Assembly (NCBI GenBank): GCA_965214485.1 | Contig: CBDCBW010000009.1 | Coordinates: 310,001-374,000, forward strand | DNA: 64,000 bases | Reading direction: 5' to 3' | From: JANQRZ01 sp965214485 | Lineage (GTDB): Bacteria > Bacteroidota > Rhodothermia > Rhodothermales > JANQRZ01 | Shown: piece after piece, positions 16,117-26,470 of the stretch | How the letters are laid out: every line of letters begins with the position of its first letter | Numbering within the stretch: position 1 is the first letter of the stretch | The notes under the pieces: generated by a model | What the model was told of the DNA's origin: nothing | The model's database searches: none | Seen by the model: only the letters and a program-made list of their open reading frames with translations | Program-made: the position numbers and the translations under genes

Positions 16117-16574
16117 GGCAACGGTCGGAGGGGAGGCACGTCCAATCTACGCTCCGACCGCAGATCTACGCTCTGACCGCGCTTCGTGCCCAGCGGCCAC
16201 GCCGGGGCGAATTCACCGAAACCTGTGTGCCGTCGCCGGGGCAAGAGCCGAACTGCGGCGATGGGTGTGCCTATCATCGCTTCTTCGTGTTGCAGTCCCC
16301 TGCTCGCGAGCGGACCCCGGGCCGTCGGACCCTTGCTGCGCTCAGGCGGCGCACGGCCTGTCCCCCTCACTGAAGTAGGGTCGCTACGTTCTTTCTCCCC
16401 CTCCCCGGCCCTCCCCCCGCTTCGCAGGGAGAGGGAGAACGGAGACCGAGAACCTAGCAGCCCTGCCCTCGCTGAGGGAACCGCCTCCGCCGCTCGGAGC
16501 GGAGCGAGGGAAGCGGAAGCGGGGGTCGGCCCACAAGCAACCGTCCTCCACTCTAGGCCTGTCCGGAGCCCTGC
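16117..16574. other. 458-bp gap with hairpin element between divergent genes
   Basis: The gap should contain promoters for argS (plus) and the lipoprotein gene (minus). Its one clear structure is an imperfect inverted repeat at about 16388-16440: GTTCTTTCTCCCCCTCCC facing GGGAGAGGGAGAAC around CCCCGCTTCGC. No coding frame or RNA gene that I can support lies in the remainder. Confidence 0.55.
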
Positions 16575-18308
16575 ATGAACGAGTACCTCGCCCAGCAATT
16601 CCGCGCTGCCCTCGCCGGCCTCGTGGCCGACGCGCCCGACCGCCCCGACGGCTTCGACCCGGCGGCGTTCGAGGTCGAGTTTCAGACGCCCGCGCAGCCC
16701 GAGCACGGCGACCTCGCCACGAACGCGGCGCTCCAGCTCGCCCGCCCGCTCCGCCGCGCGCCCCGGCAGATCGCCGAGGCGCTCGTCGCCGGCCTCGACC
16801 TCGACCCGAGCCGGGTGGCCGCCGTCGAGATCGCCGGGCCGGGGTTCATCAACCTCCGCTTCGCCGAGGCCCACCTGACCGGCGGCGTCGCCGAGGTTCT
16901 GCGCCGGGGCGCGGACTATGGGCGCGCCGAGAAAACGGGCGAGACCGCGATCGTCGAGTACGTCTCGGCCAACCCCACCGGCCCGCTGACCGTCGGGCAC
17001 GGGCGCAACGCGGTCCTCGGCGACACCATCGCCAACCTGCTCGACTGGTCGGGCTACGACGTCACGCGGGAGTACTACTTCAACGACGCCGGGCGGCAGA
17101 TGCGCGTCCTCGGCGAGAGCGTCCGCGCCCGCTACCACGCCCTCGTCGACCCCGACCTCCCGACGAAGGACCTCGACGACGGCACCGTCGTCCCCGAGAC
17201 GTTCCCCGACGACGGCTACCGGGGCGACTACATCACCGAGGTCGCCCAAAGGCTCTTCGACGAGCACGGCGACGGGCTGATGGAAGCCGTCCGGTCCGAC
17301 GACACCGGCCCGTTCCAGCAGGCCGCGCAAACCGCGATCTTCGCCGACATCGAGGCGACGCTGGGGCGGCTCCGGGTCGAGATGGACGAGCACTTCAACG
17401 AGCGCTCGCTCTACGACTCTGGCGCGGTGTGGAACGTGGTCGAGCGGCTCCGCGAGCGCGACCTCGCCTACGACCGCGACGGGGCCGTGTGGTTCAGGAC
17501 CGGCGCGCTCGGCAAGACGGTGACGAACGAGGAGGGCGAGGCCGAGGTCGATACCGTCCTCGTCAAGTCCTCCGGCGAGCCGACCTACCGCCTGCCCGAC
17601 ATCGCCTACCACCTCGACAAGCTGAGCCGCGGCTTCGACAAGGTGGTGGACGTCTTCGGGGCCGACCACATCGCGACCTATCCCGACGTGCTGCGCGGCG
17701 TCGAAGCGCTCGGCGGCGATGCGTCGAAGGTCGAGGTGGTGGTCTACCAGTTCGTGACGCTGGTGCGCGCCGGCGAGCCGGTCAAGATGAGCACGCGCAA
17801 GGCCAACTTCGTCACGCTCGACGACCTCATCGAGGAGGTCGGGGCAGATGTGGTGCGCTTCTTTTTCCTCATGCTCAGCCCCGGCACGCACCTGAACTTC
17901 GACCTCGACCTGGCGAAGGAGGCGGGCGAGAAGAACCCCGTGTTCTACCTCCAGTACGCCCACGCCCGCATCCGGTCCATCGAGCGCAAGGCCGAGGAGA
18001 CGGGCGTCGAGGTCGCGGACGAGCCGGACTGGGGGGTACTGGCGCACGAGAGCGAAGCGGCGCTGATGAAGGAGCTGCTCCGCCTGCCGGCGCAGATCGC
18101 CGCCGCCGCCGAGCGCTACGAGCCGCACCGCCTCGCCACCTACCTCCGCGACCTAGCGACGGCCTTCAACGGGTTCTACCGCGACTGCCACATCGTCGGC
18201 GAAGCGCCGGGCCTCGCGGCGGCCCGCCTCGCGCTCGCCCGCGCCGCGCGCACGGTGCTGGCCAACGGCCTCGCCGTCCTCGGGATCACCGCACCGGAGA
18301 GCATGTGA
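16575..18308 (+). CDS. argS: Arginyl-tRNA synthetase
   Basis: 577 residues, class I synthetase charging tRNA-Arg. The N-terminal Add-1 domain is followed by V-E-Y-V-S-A-N-P-T-G-P-L and the HIGH-type H-G-R-N (from about residue 142). The K-M-S-T-R-K-A loop begins at about residue 404, and a DALR anticodon-binding domain with Y-A-H-A-R closes the protein. The stop codon overlaps the start of the next gene (TGATG), so the two are probably translationally coupled. Confidence 0.96.
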   Translation: MNEYLAQQFRAALAGLVADAPDRPDGFDPAAFEVEFQTPAQPEHGDLATNAALQLARPLRRAPRQIAEALVAGLDLDPSRVAAVEIAGPGFINLRFAEAHLTGGVAEVLRRGADYGRAEKTGETAIVEYVSANPTGPLTVGHGRNAVLGDTIANLLDWSGYDVTREYYFNDAGRQMRVLGESVRARYHALVDPDLPTKDLDDGTVVPETFPDDGYRGDYITEVAQRLFDEHGDGLMEAVRSDDTGPFQQAAQTAIFADIEATLGRLRVEMDEHFNERSLYDSGAVWNVVERLRERDLAYDRDGAVWFRTGALGKTVTNEEGEAEVDTVLVKSSGEPTYRLPDIAYHLDKLSRGFDKVVDVFGADHIATYPDVLRGVEALGGDASKVEVVVYQFVTLVRAGEPVKMSTRKANFVTLDDLIEEVGADVVRFFFLMLSPGTHLNFDLDLAKEAGEKNPVFYLQYAHARIRSIERKAEETGVEVADEPDWGVLAHESEAALMKELLRLPAQIAAAAERYEPHRLATYLRDLATAFNGFYRDCHIVGEAPGLAAARLALARAARTVLANGLAVLGITAPESM

Positions 18309-18871
18309 TGACCGTAGCCTTCGACGGAACCCCCGGCGGCCGAACCGCCGCGCTCGCGCTCGTGCCCGAGGCGCGGCCGCTCGGCCTCGCCCGCGCCGAG
18401 CGCGTGATCGAGGCGGTGGCGGCGGGCGAGGCCGAGCGCGGCGTCGCGCCGGTCGAGGACAGCCGCGACGGCAGCCGCGCCGAGGTGCTGGACCTGCTGC
18501 TGGCGACCGATGCCCTCCGCATCGCCGGCGAGCGGTGGGAGGCCGAGGGGGAGCGCGCCACGCGCTTCGTCCTACTCGCGCCCGAAGGCACCGCGCCGGA
18601 CGGCCCGGCGACGAAGACCACGCTCGTCCTCACCCCGAAGCCCGAGGTGCCGAACGCGCTCTTCCGCAGCCTGACGGCGTTCGTCGGGCGGCGGCTCGCC
18701 GTCTACAACGTGACGCCGCGCCCGCGCCCCGGTCAGCCCGGTGCCTACCGCTACGTCGTCGACGTGGAGGGCGACGCGGCGGCGGAGCCGCTGGCCTCGG
18801 CGCTCACCGATCTCGCGGCGCTCAACGATGCCGTGCGGGTGCTCGGTTCGTACCCGGAGGCTGTGCTGTAG
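18308..18871 (+). CDS. Compact prephenate dehydratase-like protein with ACT domain
   Basis: 187 residues; ordinary prephenate dehydratases have about 270-280. Residues 3-75 follow the first lobe of the family: V-A-F-D-G-T-P-G-G, G-V-A-P-V-E-D-S-R-D-G where the family has GV(V)P(I/V)ENS-x-G, then L-D-L-L. At ~83-90 the sequence jumps straight to A-T-R-F-V-L-L, the catalytic TRF region. The second dehydratase lobe is missing. Residues ~100-187 resemble a phenylalanine-binding ACT domain (P-N-A-L-F-R-S-L, Y-R-Y-V-V-D-V-E-G), but the usual ESRP reads T-P-R-P. It may be a regulatory relic or a minimal enzyme. The start overlaps the argS stop. Confidence 0.6.
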   Translation: MTVAFDGTPGGRTAALALVPEARPLGLARAERVIEAVAAGEAERGVAPVEDSRDGSRAEVLDLLLATDALRIAGERWEAEGERATRFVLLAPEGTAPDGPATKTTLVLTPKPEVPNALFRSLTAFVGRRLAVYNVTPRPRPGQPGAYRYVVDVEGDAAAEPLASALTDLAALNDAVRVLGSYPEAVL

Positions 18872-18902
18872 CCCGCAGCGGTATACTCCGGGCGGTGTCC
18901 TG

Positions 18903-19835
18903 ATGACCGTTCCGATGGCGATCCGCCGACTGTCCGTCTCGTTTCTGCTCTTCGCGTGTGCCGCGTCTGCGCAGCCGACGGTGCCCCCGCTCACCGGACG
19001 GGTCGTGGACCGCGCCGATGTGCTCGGCGCGGCCACCGAGCAGGCGCTCACCGACCTCCTCGCCGCGCACGAGCAGGCTACGAGCAATCAAGTGGTCGTG
19101 CTCACCGTACCGTCGCTCGATGGCGAATCGGTTGAGCACGTGGCCGAAGAGGTCTTCAACACTTGGAGCCTCGGGCAGGCGGGGCAGGACAACGGCGTGC
19201 TCGTCCTCATCGCCCGCGACGACCGCGAGATGCGGATCGAGGTGGGCTACGGACTCGAGGGCGACCTGACGGACGCGCAGGCAGGGCGGATCGTCCGAGG
19301 CGAGTTCGTTCCGGCGTTTCGCAACGGCGACTACGACGCGGGCACGCTCGCCGGGGTCGCCGCCATCCTCGGCACGGTGGAGGGCACCTACGAGCCGCCC
19401 GCCGACGGTGGTGGCGAAGGCATCCCCTGGTTCGTGCGTCTCCTCTTCGGGTTCACCCACGTCCTCCTCCCGATGGGGATTGCGACGATGACGCTCTTTC
19501 AGCCGGGCTGCGGGCGCTACTTCGTCTTGCTCTTCTTCCTCGCCTTTATCGGCATTGGCAGCGCGTTAGTCTTTCCGCTGCCGCATGGGCTTGCCGTCGG
19601 TCCCGCGTTCTTCCTCCTCTACGTGCTCGCCGACCTCTACATGAGCCGTTCCCCGAAGTGGCGCGCCGTCCGCGAGAAGGTTCGCACCCAGACGAAGAAG
19701 GGCAAGAAGACGAAGGTGACGGTCGGTGGGCTGACGTTCAGCGTCGGCGGCTCGTCGGGCGGGAGTAGCAATGGCGGCGGATTCAGCGGTGGCGGTGGCT
19801 CCTCCGGTGGCGGCGGCGCGTCGGGAAGCTGGTAG
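18903..19835 (+). CDS. TPM domain (YgcG-like) exported membrane protein
   Basis: 310 residues. After a signal peptide (A-A-S-A-Q near residue 23), residues ~33-160 form a TPM domain: G-R-V-V-D-x-A-D-V-L, N-Q-V-V-V-L-T-V, N-G-V-L-V-L-I-A and R-I-E-V-G-Y-G-L-E-G. Two or three membrane segments follow, then a basic stretch and a Gly/Ser-rich tail ending in G-S-W. TPM proteins such as YgcG are envelope proteins; some act as phosphatases or assist photosystem repair, and the role here is unknown. I chose the ATG at 18903 because the signal peptide starts there. Confidence 0.85.
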   Translation: MTVPMAIRRLSVSFLLFACAASAQPTVPPLTGRVVDRADVLGAATEQALTDLLAAHEQATSNQVVVLTVPSLDGESVEHVAEEVFNTWSLGQAGQDNGVLVLIARDDREMRIEVGYGLEGDLTDAQAGRIVRGEFVPAFRNGDYDAGTLAGVAAILGTVEGTYEPPADGGGEGIPWFVRLLFGFTHVLLPMGIATMTLFQPGCGRYFVLLFFLAFIGIGSALVFPLPHGLAVGPAFFLLYVLADLYMSRSPKWRAVREKVRTQTKKGKKTKVTVGGLTFSVGGSSGGSSNGGGFSGGGGSSGGGGASGSW

Positions 19836-19850
19836 CGACAGGCTCTGCCT

Positions 19851-20291
19851 TTAGGCGCAGCCGGTGACTTTGAGTCGGAGGCCGTCGGGGTCGTGGAGGA
19901 TGAGCGTGTCGTGGCGCTCGGTGTAGCCGACGGCCTGCGTGTGGAGCCGGGCGCGGAGCGCGTGCCACGAGCGCTTCGGCAGCCGGAAGCTGAGCTGGTT
20001 CACCGACTCGTTCGTGCGCGTGGTTTCTCCCGGCGTCTCGACGAGTTCGATCATGTCGTGCCCCTCGGCGTCGATGAGCACGGCGCGGAGCCGGTCGGCG
20101 TGGAGCGGGTGGCGCTCCACCGTGCGCAGCCCCAGCCCGAGCGTGCCGGAGTAGAACCCCAGCGCGTCCTCGAAGCGCGGCGTCACCACGCGGACCGGCC
20201 CGAGCCAGACGGTCGAGGACGGGTTCTTGATCGCGCGTTCGAGCACGCTCTGGGGCGAGGTGGGGAGGGAGGACGAGGGAAAGTGGCCCAT
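19851..20291 (-). CDS. VOC family (glyoxalase-like) protein
   Basis: 146 residues with the two beta-alpha-beta-beta-beta modules of the vicinal oxygen chelate fold: W-L-G-P-V-R-V-V-T-P-R-F-E-D-A-L-G-F-Y near residue 28-46, M-I-E-L-V-E at the end of module one, and D-T-L-I-L-H-D-P-D-G-L-R-L-K near the C terminus. The Glu and His positions could bind a metal. The substrate is unknown. I chose the ATG at 20291 because the frame upstream runs into sufS on a different frame. Confidence 0.8.
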   Translation of the reverse strand: MGHFPSSSLPTSPQSVLERAIKNPSSTVWLGPVRVVTPRFEDALGFYSGTLGLGLRTVERHPLHADRLRAVLIDAEGHDMIELVETPGETTRTNESVNQLSFRLPKRSWHALRARLHTQAVGYTERHDTLILHDPDGLRLKVTGCA

Positions 20292-20437
20292 GAAGCCGAA
20301 AGGCAGGATGAACAGGTTGTGTGGCCCCCGGAGTGGCAGAGGCCGTGCCAGTACCCGATGCGCCTGTTCTAGCCGCCGCCGCGTAACGGGCTGCCGCCAC
20401 CGCCTTTCGCAGAAGACCTGCGCTTCCGCACGCAAGG

Positions 20438-21712
20438 TCAGCCTGCTGAGACCGTGCGCCGCTTCGTGAGGGCACCGTGCGCCACGCGGAGCGCCTCGGC
20501 GAGCCGGTCGGCGTCGTCGCGGGTGTTGTAGACGTAGGCACTCGCCCGGAGCGAGGTCGCCGGCCAGGCCCCGCCCGAGGAGAGATGCGCGTGGAGCGGC
20601 ATCGTGCAATGATGCCCGGCGCGGCACATCACGCCCTGCGCGTCGAGCAGCACGGCGAGGTCGTGCGGGTGGAGGCCGTCCATCTGGAGCGCCACGATTC
20701 CGCCCTCGGCCTCGTGATCGTCCGGCGGCCCGATGAGGCGGACGCCGGGAATCTGCCGGACCTGCTCGACCGCGTGCTCGCCCCACGCCCGCTCGTAGGC
20801 AGCGACGGCGGCCATCCCCGTCTCGCCCTCGTAGCTCAGGCTGCCGAGATAGTCGCACGCCGCGGCGAAGCCGACGGCCCCCGCCGCATGCGGCGTCCCG
20901 GCCTCGAACCGCAAGTGCCCGTCGAGGTACGCCGAGCCCTCGACGGCGACGGTGCGGATCATCCCGCCGCCGGTCTGATAGACGGCCATCTCCTCCAACA
21001 CCTCGGTGCGTGCCACGAGCGCGCCGATGCCCGTCGGCCCGAGCATCTTGTGGGCGCTGAAGGCGAGCGCGTCGCACCCTAGCTCGGCTACGTCGACGGG
21101 CCGCGTCGGGACGCTCTGCGCGCCGTCGAGCACCGTCAGCGCACCGACCGACTTTGCGGCGGCGAACAGCTCGCGCACCGGGTTCTCGACCCCAAGCACG
21201 TTCGAGACGTGCGCGGTGGCGACAAGCTTCGTGTGCGCCCCGACCAGGTCGAGCGACCCGCCGAGATCGAGGGTGCCGTCGGCGTGGAGCGAGAGGAAGC
21301 GGAGCGTCGCGCCGGTGCGCCGCGCCAGCTCCTGCCACGGGAGGAAGTTCGAGTGGTGCTCCTGCGGCGAGACGAGTACCTCGTCGCCCGCCCCGAGCCG
21401 CTCCTCGGCCCACGCCCGGGCGACCAGGTTCAGCCCCTCCGTCGTCCCCCGCGTGAAGACCACCGACTCGGGTGTCGCCCCGACGAACGCGCCGACCGTG
21501 GCTCGCGCCTGCTCGTACAGGTCCGTCGCCCTCGCGCTGAGGGCATAGACCCCCCGGTGGACGGGCGCATTCTCGAAGGCGTAGAAGTGGGCGATCCGGT
21601 CTACGACCGCGCGCGGCTTGAGCGAGGTCGCCGCCGAGTCGAGGTAGCACGGGCGTTTGGCCTCGGGCACGTCGAGGAGGGGGACCTCAGAGGGCGGAAG
21701 CGGGAGCGTCAT
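20438..21712 (-). CDS. sufS: Cysteine desulfurase SufS
   Basis: 424 residues, a PLP enzyme that takes sulfur from cysteine for iron-sulfur cluster assembly. PLP-binding Lys222 is in S-A-H-K-M-L-G-P-T-G. The active-site loop R-A-G-H-H-C (Cys369) carries the persulfide in group-II desulfurases. The start ATG at 21712 is preceded by a G-rich palindrome. It is the last gene of the suf cluster (sufB, sufC, sufD, DUF59, sufS), all on the minus strand. No sufE or sufU is visible. Confidence 0.95.
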   Translation of the reverse strand: MTLPLPPSEVPLLDVPEAKRPCYLDSAATSLKPRAVVDRIAHFYAFENAPVHRGVYALSARATDLYEQARATVGAFVGATPESVVFTRGTTEGLNLVARAWAEERLGAGDEVLVSPQEHHSNFLPWQELARRTGATLRFLSLHADGTLDLGGSLDLVGAHTKLVATAHVSNVLGVENPVRELFAAAKSVGALTVLDGAQSVPTRPVDVAELGCDALAFSAHKMLGPTGIGALVARTEVLEEMAVYQTGGGMIRTVAVEGSAYLDGHLRFEAGTPHAAGAVGFAAACDYLGSLSYEGETGMAAVAAYERAWGEHAVEQVRQIPGVRLIGPPDDHEAEGGIVALQMDGLHPHDLAVLLDAQGVMCRAGHHCTMPLHAHLSSGGAWPATSLRASAYVYNTRDDADRLAEALRVAHGALTKRRTVSAG

Positions 21713-21732
21713 GGGAATCGGAGTTTGGGGGT

Positions 21733-21772
21733 GTGGGGGGATGGGGGGGCTCCCACACACCCATCCCCCCAC
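21733..21772. repeat. G-rich palindrome GTGGGGGGATGGG / CCCATCCCCCCAC
   Basis: Perfect 13-bp arms (21733-21745 and 21760-21772) between the DUF59 gene and sufS. It resembles the elements at 1765-1832 and 24389-24470. The short loop and lack of a T-tract argue against a simple terminator, although it may still lower sufS readthrough. Confidence 0.85.
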
Positions 21773-21783
21773 TCTCCCATGCC

Positions 21784-22131
21784 TCAAAGGAACCCGAGCG
21801 TGAGCTTGGCCTCGTCGCTCATGTAGTCCGGGTGGTACGGCGGGTCGAAGGTGATGTCCACGGTGCAGTCGCGCACCTCAGGGAGGAGCGAGACTTTCTC
21901 CTCGACCTCGGCGGGCATGCTCTCGGCGGCGGGGCAGTTCGGGGCGGTCAGCGTCATCTTGACGTAGACCTCGTTCTGGTCGTCGACGTCGATGAGGTAG
22001 ATCAGCCCGAGGTCCCAGATCGGCACCGGAATCTCCGGGTCGTAGATGCCCTTGAGGACTTCCACGACCTGCGCCCCGATGGGGCCGAAGTCCTGCTCGC
22101 GGTCGAGCGGTGAGGCGAGGGGTTCGTGCAT
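21784..22131 (-). CDS. SUF-associated DUF59 (MIP18/SufT-like) protein
   Basis: 115 residues. The DUF59 core is V-L-K-G-I-Y-D-P-E-I-P-V-P-I-W-D-L-G-L-I-Y followed by L-T-A-P-N-C-P-A-A (conserved Cys) and F-D-P-P-Y. Family members assist maturation of iron-sulfur proteins (SufT, the eukaryotic MIP18/CIA2). Its place between sufD and sufS supports the same role here. DUF59 also forms the N terminus of Mrp at 39383. Confidence 0.9.
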   Translation of the reverse strand: MHEPLASPLDREQDFGPIGAQVVEVLKGIYDPEIPVPIWDLGLIYLIDVDDQNEVYVKMTLTAPNCPAAESMPAEVEEKVSLLPEVRDCTVDITFDPPYHPDYMSDEAKLTLGFL

Positions 22132-22206
22132 GGCGGCTGCTGGCTTTCGGCTGTCAGCTCCTCCTCCCTCGGCCGGCGGCCAAGAGCTAGAAAGCCAACA
22201 GCGTTT

Positions 22207-23538
22207 TCAGGCGTCGAGAAGCTGGGCGTTGAGGCGGTCTTCGATGAGGGCGTCGAGGTAGGTGCGGAGCGCTTCGTGCGGGAGCTCGGTCACGATGTCG
22301 TGCGCGAAGGCGTAGAGCAGCAGCGAGGTCGCCTGCTGCTCGCTGAGGCCGCGGCTGCGGAGGTAGAACACGTGCTCGGGCTCGAGCTCGCCGGTCGTCG
22401 AGCCGTGCGAGCACTTCACGTCGTCGGCGTAGATTTCCAGCTCAGGCTTCGAGTAGTGGCGCGCGTCGTCGCTGAGGACGACGCCCTGGCTGGACTGGTA
22501 GGCGTTCGTCTGCTGCGCGTCGCGGCGGACGAAGACCTTGCCGTTGAACACGCCCGTCGCGCGGTCGTCCACGATGCCGCGGTAGAGCTCGTTCGAGAAG
22601 CAGTTCGGCGCGGCGTGGTCGACGAGCGTGTGGTTGTCGACGTGCTGCTCGCCGCCGAGGATGTAGAGCCCGTAGAGGTGGGTCTCGCAGCCCTCGCCGC
22701 TCGGCACCGCGTTGACGTTGTTGCGGACGAGCGCGCCGCCGAGCGTGTAGGTGTGCGCCGCGAACGTGCTCTGCGCGTCCTGCTGGACGTGCAGCGTGTT
22801 CACCTGCGACGCCTGCTCGCCCTCGGTCTGGAGCTGGAGCACGTTGACGCGCGCCGACCGGTCCACGACGATCTCTGTCACCCGGTTGCCAAAGGTCTTC
22901 ACGTCGCCGCGCGAGTGGTACGTCTCGACGACGAGCGCCTCGCTGTTCTCGCCGAACAGGTAGAGGTTGCGCGTCTGCACGAGCGCGTCCTCCCCGGTGT
23001 CGGTGACGTGCACGATCTGAACCGGCCGCTGCAGCGTCACGCCGGGATCGACGCGGAGGAACACGCCGTCGAGGTCGAACGCCGTGTTGAGCGCGACGAA
23101 GGCATCGTCTTCCACGTTCGCGTACTTCCCGAAGTGAGCCTCGACGGTTTCGGCGTGGCTCTCCACCGCCTCGCGGAGGCTGCCGACGTGGACGCCGGCA
23201 GGCAGCGAGGCATCGCCCAGCTCGGGCACCACGGTGCCGTTGACTACGACGAGCGTGAAGGCATCGAGGCCGCCGATCCGGTAGCCCGCGACCTCGCTCG
23301 CGCTGAGGCTCGAAGGCGCATCAGGCGTCACGAGGGCATAGTCGTGGCGGAGCGCCTTCTCGACGTTGGTATACTTCCACGCTTCGTTCTTCCGCGTCGG
23401 GAGGCCGAGCCGGTCGAACGAGGCCCGGGCGCGGCTGCGGAGATCGCGGAAGGTCGGCGCGTGCCCGTTCGTGAGGGGCTCGCGCCAGGCGGCCATCCAC
23501 TCGCGGAGGGTAGCGGTCTGTTCCAGCGTGTCGATCAT
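22207..23538 (-). CDS. sufD: Fe-S cluster assembly protein SufD
   Basis: 443 residues. SufD is the scaffold partner of SufB in the SufBC2D complex. An alpha-helical N-terminal part contains the typical G-L-P-T-R-K-N-E-A-W-K-Y-T-N. The rest is the right-handed beta-helix core, and the C-terminal section has V-K-C-S-H-G-S-T-T-G and Y-L-R-S-R-G-L-S-E-Q-Q-A, as in other SufD proteins. The gene follows sufC after 63 bp containing a palindrome. Confidence 0.95.
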   Translation of the reverse strand: MIDTLEQTATLREWMAAWREPLTNGHAPTFRDLRSRARASFDRLGLPTRKNEAWKYTNVEKALRHDYALVTPDAPSSLSASEVAGYRIGGLDAFTLVVVNGTVVPELGDASLPAGVHVGSLREAVESHAETVEAHFGKYANVEDDAFVALNTAFDLDGVFLRVDPGVTLQRPVQIVHVTDTGEDALVQTRNLYLFGENSEALVVETYHSRGDVKTFGNRVTEIVVDRSARVNVLQLQTEGEQASQVNTLHVQQDAQSTFAAHTYTLGGALVRNNVNAVPSGEGCETHLYGLYILGGEQHVDNHTLVDHAAPNCFSNELYRGIVDDRATGVFNGKVFVRRDAQQTNAYQSSQGVVLSDDARHYSKPELEIYADDVKCSHGSTTGELEPEHVFYLRSRGLSEQQATSLLLYAFAHDIVTELPHEALRTYLDALIEDRLNAQLLDA

Positions 23539-23562
23539 AGTCGGCAGATCAGTCAGTCGTGG

Positions 23563-23591
23563 GTAGAGGCAGGCTTGAAACCTGCCCCTAC
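23563..23591. repeat. Palindrome GTAGAGGCAGG...CCTGCCCCTAC, copy 2
   Basis: A diverged relative of the palindromes at 12769 and 50665, with TAGAGGCAGGCTT facing AACCTGCCCCTA. It lies between sufC and sufD and leaves the operon order intact. Confidence 0.8.
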
Positions 23592-23601
23592 GGGAAAACG
23601 G

Positions 23602-24366
23602 TCAGGCAGCAACTGCGTCGTCGGCGTGCTCGCGGATCCAGTCGTAGCCCTTGGCTTCGAGCTCGAGAGCGAGCTCCTTGCCGCCGGACTTCACGATGCG
23701 GCCGTCCATCAGGATGTGGACCACGTCCGGGACGATGAAGCCCAGGAGGCGCTGGTAGTGGGTGATGAGGACGAAGGCCCGCCCCGGCCCGCGCAGCTTG
23801 TTGACGCCCTCGCTCACGACCTTCAGCGCGTCGATGTCGAGGCCGGAGTCGGTCTCGTCGAGGATCGCGAGGCGGGGGTCGAGCATCGCCATCTGGAAGA
23901 TCTCGGCGCGCTTCTTCTCGCCGCCCGAGAAGCCCTCGTTGACCGAGCGCTGCATCAGCCGGTGGTCGAGGTTGACGAAGTCGGCCTTCTCGCGCATGAG
24001 CTTCATGAAGGCGGCGACGTTCATCTCGGGCTCGCCCCGGTGCTCGCGCATCGCGTTCACCGCCGTGCGGAGGAACTGCATCGTGCTCACGCCCGGCAGC
24101 TCGACCGGGTACTGGAAGGCGAGGAAGACGCCGTCGCGCGCGCGCTCCTCGGGGTCCATCTCGAGGAGGTCCTGCCCGTTGTAGGTCACCGAGCCCTCGG
24201 TGACCTCGTACTCGTCGCGCCCGGCGAGGACGTTTGCGAGGGTCGATTTGCCCGAGCCGTTCGGCCCCATGATCGCGTGGACCTCGCCGGGCCGGACCGT
24301 CAAGTCGATGCCCCGGAGGATCTCGTGGTCCTCGATCGAGGCGTGGAGGTTTTGGATGTCGAGCAT
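23602..24366 (-). CDS. sufC: Fe-S cluster assembly ATPase SufC
   Basis: 254 residues, an ABC-type ATPase that drives conformational change in SufBC2D. Walker A is G-P-N-G-S-G-K-S-T (34-42), the ABC signature is the SufC-specific F-S-G-G-E-K-K-R, and Walker B with its acidic end is L-A-I-L-D-E-T-D-S-G-L-D. Length is typical. Confidence 0.97.
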   Translation of the reverse strand: MLDIQNLHASIEDHEILRGIDLTVRPGEVHAIMGPNGSGKSTLANVLAGRDEYEVTEGSVTYNGQDLLEMDPEERARDGVFLAFQYPVELPGVSTMQFLRTAVNAMREHRGEPEMNVAAFMKLMREKADFVNLDHRLMQRSVNEGFSGGEKKRAEIFQMAMLDPRLAILDETDSGLDIDALKVVSEGVNKLRGPGRAFVLITHYQRLLGFIVPDVVHILMDGRIVKSGGKELALELEAKGYDWIREHADDAVAA

Positions 24367-24388
24367 GGCGGTTCAGATATAAAAAGGA

Positions 24389-24466
24389 ATGGGGGGATTG
24401 GGAGGGTGGGGAGGAATGGGAGGACGGAGGGAAGACGCTTCCCATTCCTCCCACTCTTTCCACTCC

Positions 24467-24470
<4 letters not shown>
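24389..24470. repeat. G-rich intergenic element with hairpin GTGGGGAGGAATGGGA / TCCCATTCCTCCCAC
   Basis: It lies between sufB and sufC. The left side has GGAATGGGGGG-type units like the 1765 minisatellite, and the right side is their near-complement. The paired arms are at about 24406-24421 and 24440-24454. Confidence 0.8.
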
Positions 24471-25960
<1,490 letters not shown>

Positions 25961-26085
25961 AGTCTGGCGGGATTGGAGGCGGGCCGGGCGGGGGAACGCG
26001 CCCGGCGGACGGGTGGTATGCTGCGCACTCGAAAGGGTTCGTCCGGCCCCTGTTAAGTTCTCCCCAAGTCAGCCCATTTTGCGTC

Positions 26086-26421
26086 ATGGAAGGCATCACC
26101 ATCACCGATTCCGCCGCCGCCCGCATCCGCGAGATCGCCGAGCGCGAGGCCATCGACGCGGGCGAGCAGTTCCTGCGCGTCGCGGTCGTCTCGGGCGGGT
26201 GCTCGGGGCTGACCTACGATCTGGGCTGGGACTCGGTGCTCGGGGAGAAGGACCGCGTCGTCGGCGAGGCCCCGTTCCGCGTGGTGATGGACCTCAAGAG
26301 CTTCCTCTACCTCGACGGGACGACGCTCGACTTCTCCGACGGACTCGAAGGCCAGGGCTTCCACTTCCACAACCCGCAGGCGGCGCGCACCTGCGCCTGC
26401 GGCGAGTCGTTCTCGCTGTAG
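26086..26421 (+). CDS. HesB/IscA-type iron-sulfur carrier protein
   Basis: 111 residues. A-type carriers receive clusters from the scaffold and pass them to target proteins. The three conserved cysteines are present: G-G-C-S-G near residue 44 and C-A-C-G-E-S-F near the C terminus. Divergent placement next to sufB supports membership in the SUF pathway (SufA/ErpA role). The last 91 bp, including the stop, recur behind the PIN-toxin cassette at 27152-27242. Confidence 0.92.
   Translation: MEGITITDSAAARIREIAEREAIDAGEQFLRVAVVSGGCSGLTYDLGWDSVLGEKDRVVGEAPFRVVMDLKSFLYLDGTTLDFSDGLEGQGFHFHNPQAARTCACGESFSL
26331..26421 (+). repeat. Direct repeat A1 (3' end of the HesB gene)
   Basis: The left copy of a 91-bp direct repeat whose right copy is at 27152-27242. 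The two agree almost throughout their last 60 bp and differ mainly in the first 20. The two copies bound the PIN-toxin cassette exactly. Confidence 0.9.
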
Positions 26422-26470
26422 AGATTCGTTGTAGAGACGCGCTGCAGAGGTGAGGGCGTAGCTGGCAGCC

